Source: Brachybacterium subflavum (GTDB lineage: Bacteria > Actinomycetota > Actinomycetes > Actinomycetales > Dermabacteraceae). From it: a stretch of 64,000 nt of DNA. Where the stretch lies: the NCBI RefSeq assembly GCF_009299795.1, contig NZ_VIGP01000002.1, positions 310,001 through 374,000 on the forward strand, given 5' to 3'. This document shows, piece by piece, positions 42,601 to 50,769 of the stretch. Under the pieces are notes generated by a model. That model saw only the letters and a list, made by a program, of their open reading frames with translations, was not told the origin of the DNA and ran no database searches. Numbering within the stretch: the stretch's first letter is position 1; every line of letters begins with the position of its first letter. A program made the position numbers and the translations under genes.

Positions 42601-43287
42601 ATGTATTCACTGATCCTGCTGAACGGAGGGATCGGGGCTCGCATCGGCGCCAACCAGCCGAAGCAGCTGCTGAAACTCCGCGGCATCCCGATCCTGGTCT
42701 ACGCGCTGGTCATGGCGAACCGGGTCGAGAAGATCGACCAGATCGTCCTGAACTACCCGCCGGAGTGGAAGGAAGAGGTCGAGGAGGTCCTCCGGGACTA
42801 CGCGATCTCCACCCCGGTCACGCTCGTCGAGGCCGGCGACTCCCGACACTCGTCCGTCGCCGCGATGCTCCCGCACTGCACCAACGACGACGTGATCATC
42901 CACGAGGCCGCGCGCCCGCTGGTGACGAAGAGGAACTTCGAGGACCTCATCGCCTCCGAGCACAGCAATGTCTCGCTGATGACCCCGATCTCCTTCACCG
43001 TGGCACCCGTCGACCCCGAGACCCACGAGGTCACGGGCTCACTGGAGCGCGACCAGCTGCGCAACGTGCAGCTGCCGCAGAAGTTCTCCAAGGCCGACCT
43101 GCAGGACGCCCACGCCAAGGCCGAGCAGGACCACAAGGTCTACACGGAGGATGCGACCCTCGTCGCCGTCACCGGGCACCCCGTGTACTTCATCGAAGGG
43201 TCCGACGTGAACTTCAAGGTCACCACGCCCACCGATCTGCGCATGGCGGGCTTCCTCCTGCGCCCGGAGGAGGAAGACGATGACTAA
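42601..43287 (+). CDS. IspD/TarI-type cytidylyltransferase (CDP-alditol synthesis), copy 1
   Basis: A 228-residue nucleotidyltransferase. The N-terminal loop reads LLNGGIGARIGANQPKQLL, a variant of the AxxxGxRxG...PKQ signature; EAARPLV and the C-terminal DVNFKVTTPTDLRMA are typical. Family members join CTP with ribitol-5-P, glycerol-3-P or methylerythritol phosphate. Its coupling (8-bp overlap) to a short-chain dehydrogenase recalls the bifunctional Acs1/Bcs1 enzymes that make CDP-ribitol from ribulose-5-P, so TarI-like ribitol activation is the best guess; IspD itself is less likely in this context. Confidence 0.8.
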   Translation: MYSLILLNGGIGARIGANQPKQLLKLRGIPILVYALVMANRVEKIDQIVLNYPPEWKEEVEEVLRDYAISTPVTLVEAGDSRHSSVAAMLPHCTNDDVIIHEAARPLVTKRNFEDLIASEHSNVSLMTPISFTVAPVDPETHEVTGSLERDQLRNVQLPQKFSKADLQDAHAKAEQDHKVYTEDATLVAVTGHPVYFIEGSDVNFKVTTPTDLRMAGFLLRPEEEDDD

Positions 43288-43987
43288 GACTGCTCTCGTC
43301 ACCGGTGCTTCGCGCGGGATCGGTCTGGAGACCACCCGCCGCTTCCTGCACAACAGCGAGGACATCACCACCGTGGTGATGTTCGCCCGCAAGTCCGACG
43401 ACTTCGACGCCGCCGTCGAGGAGCTGCGCTCCTCGAGCCCCGTCGGACGCAAGATCATCACCCGCTACGTCGACGTGGGCGATCGCGATTCGCTGCACGA
43501 GGCCCTCGAGTCCGTGCACGGCGAGGTCGGCAACATCGACATCCTCGTCAACAACGCGGGCTACACGAACCCGGTCCCGCTGCAGCAGGCGGAGATCGAG
43601 GACTTCGAGAAGACGATGAGCGTGAACGTCTATGCGCCGTTCCTCATCGTCAAGCAGCTCCTGAACCGCGGGAACGAGTTCAAGCTGATCGTCAACATCG
43701 CCTCGACCGCCGGCATCAACGGGCGCTCGGGCTGGCTCACGTACTCGGCCTCCAAGGCGGCCGTGATCAACATGAGCCAGGTGATGCGCGAGGAGCTCGC
43801 GATCTACGGCACCCGCGTGGTCTGCCTCTCCCCCGGCCGCACCGCGACCGCCCTGCGCCGCACCCTGGCGCCGGAGGAGGATCCGTCCACCATCATGCAG
43901 CCGGAGCACGTCGCGCGGGTCATCGAGACCTTCGCGTCGCCCGTCGGCCGCTTCATCGACTCGGAGAACATCGTCGTGCGTCAGTGA
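43280..43987 (+). CDS. Short-chain dehydrogenase/reductase paired with the cytidylyltransferase
   Basis: A 235-residue classical SDR. Cofactor motif TGASRGIG, NNAG, the catalytic Ser in NIASTAG and YSASK. It overlaps the previous gene by 8 bp. By analogy with the reductase half of Bcs1/Acs1 it may reduce ribulose-5-P (or its CDP derivative) to ribitol using NAD(P)H. The substrate is inferred from the neighbour only. Confidence 0.8.
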   Translation: MTKTALVTGASRGIGLETTRRFLHNSEDITTVVMFARKSDDFDAAVEELRSSSPVGRKIITRYVDVGDRDSLHEALESVHGEVGNIDILVNNAGYTNPVPLQQAEIEDFEKTMSVNVYAPFLIVKQLLNRGNEFKLIVNIASTAGINGRSGWLTYSASKAAVINMSQVMREELAIYGTRVVCLSPGRTATALRRTLAPEEDPSTIMQPEHVARVIETFASPVGRFIDSENIVVRQ

Positions 43988-44014
43988 TCTCACCGGTCAC
44001 TCGCACTCCCCCAT

Positions 44015-44062
44015 TGCGACGAGGTCCGGGCGCAGCGCCAGCTGCTCCCGGACCTCGTCGCA
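44015..44062. terminator. Bidirectional hairpin between the two cytidylyltransferase modules
   Basis: TGCGACGAGGTCCGGG (44015-44030) pairs perfectly with 44047-44062 around a 16-nt loop, in the 114-bp gap between converging genes. Confidence 0.8.
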
Positions 44063-44101
44063 TGATCGGCGCCCGCTCCGCGAGCGTAGCCCGCCGTGGT
44101 A

Positions 44102-45151
44102 TCAGACCTCGTCGCGGTGGCTGTCGACGGTGCGCGCCAGACCGTGCCGGAGATCGACCAGCGGACGCCATCCCAGGGAGAGCAGGCGGCCGCTGTCCAG
44201 CCCCTGCGCCTTCACGGGCGCATAGCGGCCGCCGGTGTCGGAGGGCTTGGTGTGCACCTGGAGCCCGAGTTCCGGACGCACGGTCGTGAACGCCTCCGCC
44301 AGCCCGCGGATGGACACGAGGCCATCGACGTCGGAGATGTTGTAGACCGTCTCGTCGCCCTTGAGAAGGATGACGAAGAGCCCTGCGATCGCATCGGCGA
44401 CATAGGTGTACGTGCGCTGCGAGCTGCCGTCGCTGTTGAGGACGATGTCCTCCCCGGCGAGCACCTTGGCGGTGAACTCCGCCTGCACACGACCGTCGTC
44501 CAACGCCATCCCCGGGCCGTAGATGTGCCCGAAGCGGGCGATCCTGCTGGTGATCCCGTACTGCGCCGAGTAGGCCGCGCACAGGGTCTCCGCGGCGCGC
44601 TTGCCCTCGGAGTAGCACGCGCGGGGATTGAGGATGTCGAACCCGCCGTAGCTGTCCTCGGGGATCAGCTCGAGCTCCGCGTCCTGGGCGCCGTACACCT
44701 CGGCCGAGGACATCAGCGAGAAGGTGCTGCCCTTGCGCACCGCCAGATCCAAGAGATTCATGGTCCCCAGCAGATTGGCCCGCATGGTTCCGATCGGATC
44801 CGAGCTGTGGAGCGAAGGACGCGCGGCGCTCGCCCCGTGGATGATGAGGTCGAGCCTCCCCTCGATGTCCAGGGGCTCCGCGACGTCCTGCACGATGAGG
44901 CGGAAGTCCTCACGGTCCAGGACGTCGGCCAGTGCGCGGCGCGCCTTGTCCCCGTTCCGCACGAGTCCGTGCACGGTGACTCCAGTGCCGCGCTCGTCGT
45001 TCAAGCGCAGCAGGGTCCGCACGGCGTAGGACGGCAGCATGCCGCTGGCGCCCGTGACCAGCACGGTCGATCCGGAGAGGGCGTCCCACGGGAGGTCGCG
45101 CCCGATGATCTCGGCGAGGTCGGCGTCGATGACGCTCGAGGATGCGCTCAT
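44102..45151 (-). CDS. NAD-dependent epimerase/dehydratase
   Basis: A 349-residue extended SDR. The Rossmann motif is TGASGMLPSYAVRTLL, a variant of TGxxGxxG; the catalytic YSEGK follows a Ser in LMSSAEVYGA. Members make nucleotide-sugar or alditol derivatives. It starts 2 bp after the stop of the second cytidylyltransferase, so it probably supplies or uses that enzyme's CDP-linked product (similar gene pairs occur beside TarI-like genes). Confidence 0.82.
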   Translation of the reverse strand: MSASSSVIDADLAEIIGRDLPWDALSGSTVLVTGASGMLPSYAVRTLLRLNDERGTGVTVHGLVRNGDKARRALADVLDREDFRLIVQDVAEPLDIEGRLDLIIHGASAARPSLHSSDPIGTMRANLLGTMNLLDLAVRKGSTFSLMSSAEVYGAQDAELELIPEDSYGGFDILNPRACYSEGKRAAETLCAAYSAQYGITSRIARFGHIYGPGMALDDGRVQAEFTAKVLAGEDIVLNSDGSSQRTYTYVADAIAGLFVILLKGDETVYNISDVDGLVSIRGLAEAFTTVRPELGLQVHTKPSDTGGRYAPVKAQGLDSGRLLSLGWRPLVDLRHGLARTVDSHRDEV

Positions 45152-45153
45152 GG

Positions 45154-45873
45154 TCAGAACCCCGCGATCTGCTGGTTCTCGATCAGCTCGAAGTAGGTGC
45201 GGCAGATGTAGAAGTCCTCCGCGGTAGTGATCTTGATGTTGGACACCGGACCGTCGACGCGGTGCAGCGGCGCGCTACCGAAGTCCTTCATCACGGAACA
45301 CGAATCGATCGTGTCATCCTCGCCACTGGCCACGGCCGCGTCATAGGCGGAGAGGATCTCACCGAGGCGGAAGCTCTGGGGTGCCCGGGCTGCGAAGAGG
45401 TTGCCGCGGGGGATGATCGACCCGACATCGCCGTGGTCGCTGGTCACGATCGTCTCGTTGACCTTGGAGCAGGTGATCGCGGAGCCGTGCTCCTCGACGC
45501 CGCGGATGTTCTTCGTGATGAGGTCCTCGTCGAGCAGCGGTCGCACGCCGTCGTGGACGAGCACTACGGTCTCGCCGGGACGGTCCTCCGCCACGGCCTG
45601 CAGCGCACGGTGGCGCGACTGCTGGCCCGTGCCTCCGCCGTCCACGATCCACTGCACCTTGGTGAGCTCGTAGCGGGAGACGAGCTTCTGGAAGTGCTCC
45701 CGCCACGCCGGGAGGATCGCCACGGCGACCGCATCGACCTCGGGGTGGTCCTCGAAGTGCTGCAGGGTGTGGACGATGATCGGACGCCCATTCACCTCGA
45801 GGAACTGCTTGGGCAGTGCCCGGGTGTTCATGCGGGTGCCGCTGCCTCCCGCGAAGATCACTCCGACGGTCAT
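45154..45873 (-). CDS. IspD/TarI-type cytidylyltransferase, copy 2
   Basis: A 239-residue enzyme with the canonical loop FAGGSGTRMNTRALPKQFL, VHDGVRPLL and the C-terminal SNIKITTAEDFYI. It is nearer to TarI/IspD consensus than copy 1 at 42601. It overlaps the glycerophosphotransferase gene by 4 bases (ATGA) and is followed after 2 bp by the epimerase, forming a compact three-gene operon for making and using a CDP-alditol. Confidence 0.85.
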   Translation of the reverse strand: MTVGVIFAGGSGTRMNTRALPKQFLEVNGRPIIVHTLQHFEDHPEVDAVAVAILPAWREHFQKLVSRYELTKVQWIVDGGGTGQQSRHRALQAVAEDRPGETVVLVHDGVRPLLDEDLITKNIRGVEEHGSAITCSKVNETIVTSDHGDVGSIIPRGNLFAARAPQSFRLGEILSAYDAAVASGEDDTIDSCSVMKDFGSAPLHRVDGPVSNIKITTAEDFYICRTYFELIENQQIAGF

Positions 45874-47891
45874 GATGCGTTCTCCTTCACGGTCGGGTCG
45901 TTCGTACCGGTCGTGTCCGCCGACTCGGCGGAGAGATCGTTCAGCGCCTGCGACTCGATCACGCCCTCGCCCTCGACGGGTGTGCCGATCGGACGGCCGA
46001 GGATCAGCCAGTCGATGACGCGGTCGGCGGAATGCGTGTCGACGTGGTCGAAGTTCTCGCGCACGAACTTCTCACGGCGCCACTGCTCGTAGTCCTCGTC
46101 CCGCATCGCCGTGAGCAGTTCGTCGAAGGTCCCGCACACCTTGCCCGGGGCGGTGTCGACGTAGTCACGGTGGAAGCCGCGGGTCGTGGAGTACACGTCC
46201 TTGTCGTAGGCGAAGAACAGCATGGGCCGTTCGAGCAGCGAGTACTCATAGATGATCGACGAGTAGTCGGTGATCAGCAGGTCGACATTATGGAGAAGGT
46301 CGTTCCCGTCAGGGAAGTGCGAGAAGTCGCGCAGGCGGTCCGAGTACTCCGGAGGGATCGGGATCGACTTGCTCACGAAGTGGTGCATGCGGAACAGGAC
46401 GACGGAGTCGTCGCCGCAGTAGTCGTAGAGCGCCTGGAAATCGATCTTGTCGAAGTCGTAGTACCCGTCCTTGATCCCGCGGCCTCGGAAAGTGGGCGCG
46501 AACAGAATGAGCCGCTTGCCCCGGAGGTCCGGGTGCTCGCGATAGAAGTCCTGTTCGACCTGCTCGGTGCGGTCGGGGTCCAAGAAGGAGTCGATGCGCG
46601 GCAGGCCGGTGGGAACGACGGCCTCCTCCTCGATGCCGAAGACCTCCGCGTAGACCGGGACAAGATGCTTCGAACCGGTGATCGCGTACGTGTACCGGCG
46701 GTGCGCATTCTGGAGCTTGGGCGACCCGTAGTTCCCGAATCGGCTGTAGCCCACGGCCTTGAACCCGCTGCCCGCGTGCCAGACCTGCACGATGGTGCAG
46801 TCCTTGGCCAGCTTGAGGGAGTCGAACATCGCGAAGTAGTCGTCGATGAACACGAAGTCGGCCTCGGCGAGCAGCTTCACAGCGCGCAGCGTCGAGCGCT
46901 TGTCGCTCGTGCTGGGGATGCGGAAGGATTCGCTGAACTCGAAGTCCTTGTCCAGACCCCGCTCGATCATGCGATCGCGGATCCGCAGCAGGTTGCCGCC
47001 GATACGGGGGCGCTGCTCGGAGGCGAACAGGATGCGCGGCTTGCGTCCGGCAGGCCGGTGCTCGCGGACGTACTGATAGAACTTTGCGAGGGCTTCATTC
47101 TTCTTCTTGCGGCTGGTCAGTCGCTTGCGCAGTGTCGACGGATACCGCTTAATGCGCGCGGGAAGCTTAGGCTTCTTCGGCTTCTTGCCCCGCCGGAAGA
47201 GCTGGTAGACCCGCATGAGCAAGACCGGCGGGTCCTCGGCCTCGGAGAACCCGAAGGAGATCGTGTAGCCGGTCTTGTTCGCGTCGTACATGAAGACGCG
47301 GGAGAGATCGGGAATGGCCTCCGCGGAGGCGATGTCGTACGTTGCAGCCTTCCCACGACGGCCGTCCACGCGCGGGATGATGCGCCAGGTGCCATCCGGG
47401 AACTGACGGCGGCCGTTGAACCGGGTGACGTTGATGCGGACCTCGTAGTCACGCCCGCCCAGGTGCGTCGCCTCGGCGCGCTGCACACGCTTCTTGTCCA
47501 CGAAGATGAACTCGACGGTCCCGGACTCGATGTCCTCGAGCGCCGGCACAGTGGAAGGTCCGGTCGCGATCTCCTGCGCCACGGGGACCTCGACGACGCC
47601 CTCGGCCTCGGCCTCGGTGGACTCGACCCCCGTATCGACGTCGAGTGCAGTGGGGTCATCGGATGAGTCTTCATCCATGGTCCCGCCGACCGACGCACCG
47701 GCAGCGTCGGCGAGCTCCTGCGGGACATCCGGCAGCCCGCTATCCGTCGAGGCGCTCTGGGATTCTCTCGCGTCAGTTCGTCCGTCGGCCGAAGCGCCGG
47801 TCGACGGCCCCTCGATCCCGTCGAAGGTCAGCCTGAACGTCACCCAGATATGACTCCAGGTGATCTCTGCCACTCTCAAGCGCGCTGCCAC
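45870..47891 (-). CDS. Large CDP-glycerol glycerophosphotransferase family enzyme
   Basis: A 673-residue protein. After an acidic disordered region (about 25-110) comes a beta-rich accessory domain (about 115-240; VEFIFVDKKRVQRAE), a basic linker (PKKPKLPARIKRYPSTLRKR), and a TagB/TagF transferase domain (about 300-640) with QVWHAGSGFKAVGY, GLPRIDSFL, APTFRGRGIKDG, FRMHHFVSK and DLLITDYSSIIYEYSLLERP. GTG 47891 is chosen because GGAGAGG lies upstream; a later GTG (VAEITW) has no Shine-Dalgarno. The 289 bp between this gene and the divergent 48181 gene should hold both promoters (a minus-strand hairpin is not seen). Confidence 0.82.
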   Translation of the reverse strand: MAARLRVAEITWSHIWVTFRLTFDGIEGPSTGASADGRTDARESQSASTDSGLPDVPQELADAAGASVGGTMDEDSSDDPTALDVDTGVESTEAEAEGVVEVPVAQEIATGPSTVPALEDIESGTVEFIFVDKKRVQRAEATHLGGRDYEVRINVTRFNGRRQFPDGTWRIIPRVDGRRGKAATYDIASAEAIPDLSRVFMYDANKTGYTISFGFSEAEDPPVLLMRVYQLFRRGKKPKKPKLPARIKRYPSTLRKRLTSRKKKNEALAKFYQYVREHRPAGRKPRILFASEQRPRIGGNLLRIRDRMIERGLDKDFEFSESFRIPSTSDKRSTLRAVKLLAEADFVFIDDYFAMFDSLKLAKDCTIVQVWHAGSGFKAVGYSRFGNYGSPKLQNAHRRYTYAITGSKHLVPVYAEVFGIEEEAVVPTGLPRIDSFLDPDRTEQVEQDFYREHPDLRGKRLILFAPTFRGRGIKDGYYDFDKIDFQALYDYCGDDSVVLFRMHHFVSKSIPIPPEYSDRLRDFSHFPDGNDLLHNVDLLITDYSSIIYEYSLLERPMLFFAYDKDVYSTTRGFHRDYVDTAPGKVCGTFDELLTAMRDEDYEQWRREKFVRENFDHVDTHSADRVIDWLILGRPIGTPVEGEGVIESQALNDLSAESADTTGTNDPTVKENAS

Positions 47892-48180
47892 TCGACAGGT
47901 GTCCTCTCCATTGCTTCTTCGAACGATGTTTCCCACCCCCGGAACCCCGGAGGCCGACGCGGCAAGGGCTGAGCCGTGTCGCGGAAGCAACCCGGAGTAC
48001 GGGCAACAGTGCAACCACCCCGGGGCGACGACGTCCATAGCTCAGCCGCTTCCGCGCCCAGCCAGCCCTGGGTACTGTACGTCGAGTAAACGCAGGGTGG
48101 ACGCCCGGTGACATCGTAACCGCAGTCGCCCCCTGTTCGGCTTGCGGCGAGCCGCTGAACACGACGAAAACGGAGCAAAA

Positions 48181-49764
48181 GTGTCCAAGTTCAAGGTCCT
48201 CCTGTTGACGAACAACGACTCGGACAACGTCGGCGACCAGATCATCGAGGCATCGGTGATCGCACTGATCAAGGCAGCCATGCGGAACCTGGGCCGCGGC
48301 GACGACTCGTTCGTCATCGACAGCCGCGCGGCGGGCATCATCAACAAGAAGTACCTGCAGCGCAACGATCCGAAGCACCTCGCAGCCGCACGCAAGGCCA
48401 TCTCGAGCGCGGACCTGCTGATCTTCGGGGGTGCGCCGCTCTTCAACTACTCCTACCAGGTGTTCTACCGGAAGACGATCACGACTCTGGAGATCGCGCA
48501 GGAGTTCGGGGTGCCCGTCCTCTTCTCGAGCATCGGCGTCGAGAAGTACAGCTCCGAGAACGAGAAGTCCCAGCAGCTGAAGCGGGCCCTGCAGCTGCCG
48601 GTGGTCCGCCAGATCACGACGCGCGACGACTTCGACTCGGTGCGCAGGTACACCGAGGAGACAGGAATCCCCGTGGCACACGTCGCCGACCCCGCGGTGT
48701 TCGCAGACATCGTGTTCGGACCGATGACGGACCCGGTGGCGCACAGCGCCGCAACGGACCTCGGCGCGTCCCTGGAAGCAGACGCAGGCGAGTCCGTCGA
48801 CGAAAGCGCGACGCAGCCGACCGTCGCCGCGCTCTCGCGAGCGGTGTCGACCTCGCGTCGGCAGATCGAGCAGATCGCCCGCCGGACGGCTCATCGGGCA
48901 CTCCCCCGTCTCGCCGTGCAGGCTCGCAGGCAGCAAGAGGCCGCCACCAGCGCGGTGACCCCGAAGCCCGCACCTACGACAGCTTCGGCGTCCTCGCCGA
49001 AGAAGTCCGGACGCCGGATCGGTCTCGTGGTCACCCGCGCCGGCATCTTCAAGGACAACAAGATCAACTTCTCGGAAGCAGATCAGCAGAACTTCTGGCT
49101 CGATGTCATCGCGAAGCTCAAGGCGCGAGGGGATGATTATCGACTGTTCACGACCGGACATTTTGCCGATGAAGTGTTCCTCGACAACATCGTCCGCAAG
49201 CGGGACGTCCCCATCAACAAGACGATGTTCACCGTGAACTCACCCGAAGAGCTGATCAGCGAGCTGACCGCCTGCGACGGGGTGATCGCCTACCGCCTGC
49301 ACGCGAGCATCACGAGCTTTGCATACTCCGTCCCCTGCATCGGGCTGTCCTGGAACTTCAAGGTGCCCTACTTCTACGACTCGGTGGGATACGGGCACCG
49401 GTCGATCTCGTCGGAGAACTGGAACGCGGACCACGTGCTCAAGCAGTTGGACCGGGCGATGGAGGAGGGCGTGTCGAAGAAGCCGTCCGAGCTGATGGAC
49501 GTCTACCGGACGCTCTTCGAAGGCATCAAGGACGTCGTCGCCCCGGAGAGCGCGGCGCGCCCCTACACCTACGGCCAGCTCGAGAAGAACCTGCCCCGAT
49601 ATGAGGGCACCTCGCACGAGCAGTATCAGGGGAAGGTGCGACGGAAGCTGCGCCGCGGCTACGAGAGCTACAAGAAGAAGGATGTCGCCCTGGCCGAGAC
49701 GCGCAAGGACCTGGCGCAGGCCCGCAAGGACCTTGCTGCGGTCAAGGGCGAAACGCAGAGATGA
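48181..49764 (+). CDS. Polysaccharide pyruvyl transferase family protein
   Basis: A 527-residue CsaB/PssM-like protein. Start region VLLLTNNDSDNVGDQII carries the family NxGD motif; LIFGGAPLFNYSYQ and later VIAYRLHASITSFAYSVPCIGLSW contain the RLH block. Residues about 185-285 are an Ala/Ser/Arg-rich insertion splitting the domain. The last 60 residues are a Lys/Glu-rich coiled coil with repeated ETRKDLAQARKDL. Family members add pyruvate ketals from PEP to sugars. The GTG start was chosen as the first codon giving the family N-terminus. Confidence 0.8.
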   Translation: MSKFKVLLLTNNDSDNVGDQIIEASVIALIKAAMRNLGRGDDSFVIDSRAAGIINKKYLQRNDPKHLAAARKAISSADLLIFGGAPLFNYSYQVFYRKTITTLEIAQEFGVPVLFSSIGVEKYSSENEKSQQLKRALQLPVVRQITTRDDFDSVRRYTEETGIPVAHVADPAVFADIVFGPMTDPVAHSAATDLGASLEADAGESVDESATQPTVAALSRAVSTSRRQIEQIARRTAHRALPRLAVQARRQQEAATSAVTPKPAPTTASASSPKKSGRRIGLVVTRAGIFKDNKINFSEADQQNFWLDVIAKLKARGDDYRLFTTGHFADEVFLDNIVRKRDVPINKTMFTVNSPEELISELTACDGVIAYRLHASITSFAYSVPCIGLSWNFKVPYFYDSVGYGHRSISSENWNADHVLKQLDRAMEEGVSKKPSELMDVYRTLFEGIKDVVAPESAARPYTYGQLEKNLPRYEGTSHEQYQGKVRRKLRRGYESYKKKDVALAETRKDLAQARKDLAAVKGETQR

Positions 49765-49818
49765 GAAGCGCCCGGGGTGCCATCAGCACCGCCGGGCATC
49801 ACAGTGAGGCTCCGAAAG

Positions 49819-49867
49819 GAGAGGAACCGAGCACGCGGCGACTGCCGCTGCTCGGATCAGTCCTCTC
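49819..49867. terminator. Hairpin between converging genes
   Basis: CCGAGCA (49827-49833) pairs with TGCTCGG (49849-49855) around GCGGC/GCCGC, extended by GAGAGGA (49819-49825) with TCCTCTC (49861-49867). The right arm is inside the last codons of the acetyltransferase gene. Confidence 0.7.
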
Positions 49868-50561
49868 GGGTCTTGTTCCAGTACTTCTTGGACTTCTTGT
49901 GCCCTCGGGGAAGTCCGCCGATGCCGGGTTGCCGATAGGTCAGCAGAGGGCGCTCCCACGCGGTGTCCCGCTTGACCACGCGCGCGGGAGCCCCGACGGC
50001 GACGCAGTTGTTGGGGAGGTTCTTCGTGACGACCCCGCGAAGGCCTACGACGGACCCGTCTCCGATCTTCACGCCGCCCATCACCACCACGTCCTTGCCG
50101 AGCCAGACATGCTCCCCCACCTCGATCGAGGCTGCTGGATTGGACCTCTTTCCGGTGCGCACGTCGTATATCGCGTGCGAGTCATCGGCACGGAATGCGA
50201 CGCCGGAAGCGAGCATGCAGTCATCGCCGATATTGACACTCTGCCCTTCGGAGACCCGGATGAAGGACTTGGTCTCGGCGCCGACGTTCGCCCCGATCCG
50301 GACGGTGCACTGGTGCCCCAGGCGCATCGAGAAGCGCAGTCCCGTGCGGGGCACCGTGGTGTCCCCGATGACGACCAGCGCGTCGTCGCCGGAGAAGTCG
50401 ACCATCAGGTCCACGATCTTCGAAGTCGGGGCGACCACGAGCCTGTTCCCGGAGCCGCGGAGCTTGATGGTCACATTCGCGCTCGGGGGAAGCTCGCCGT
50501 CGTATTCGATCGAGTTGCCACGCTCGTCGAAGTAGGGCACGAGCTCGCGAAGCGTCTCCAA
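49857..50561 (-). CDS. Left-handed beta-helix (hexapeptide) acyltransferase
   Basis: A 234-residue protein with imperfect hexapeptide repeats from about residue 50 to 205, ending in VWLGKDVVVMGGVKIGDGSVVGLRGVVT and the usual GAPARVVKR. It probably O-acetylates a sugar of the polymer with acetyl-CoA. The His in DDSHAIYD may be catalytic. The start is TTG 50561 or GTG 50540, neither with a good Shine-Dalgarno, so the N-terminus is uncertain. Confidence 0.82.
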   Translation of the reverse strand: METLRELVPYFDERGNSIEYDGELPPSANVTIKLRGSGNRLVVAPTSKIVDLMVDFSGDDALVVIGDTTVPRTGLRFSMRLGHQCTVRIGANVGAETKSFIRVSEGQSVNIGDDCMLASGVAFRADDSHAIYDVRTGKRSNPAASIEVGEHVWLGKDVVVMGGVKIGDGSVVGLRGVVTKNLPNNCVAVGAPARVVKRDTAWERPLLTYRQPGIGGLPRGHKKSKKYWNKTRED

Positions 50562-50769
50562 AGGTGGGACCTGCTTTCTGGTGGGTCGGGAGCCATGTGA
50601 TCAGGGCTATCACACGCGGAAAAGATCAGGCTCCACCGGGTCGACCCGAGCACGGTACGTCCCGGCGAAGGTCCGTTCAAGCGACACATCGAAGTGTGCC
50701 CTGCCCACGTCAAGGTCGAGCAACAACCGTGGCACGAGTCCGGCGTGCCCTGCAGAGCACCAGCTGGCT

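Noticed and set aside
42601..43287. The essential IspD of the isoprenoid pathway
   Set aside because: The gene is embedded in a glycopolymer locus and coupled to an SDR as in CDP-ribitol synthesis; no ispF is adjacent. IspD cannot be fully excluded without a genome search.
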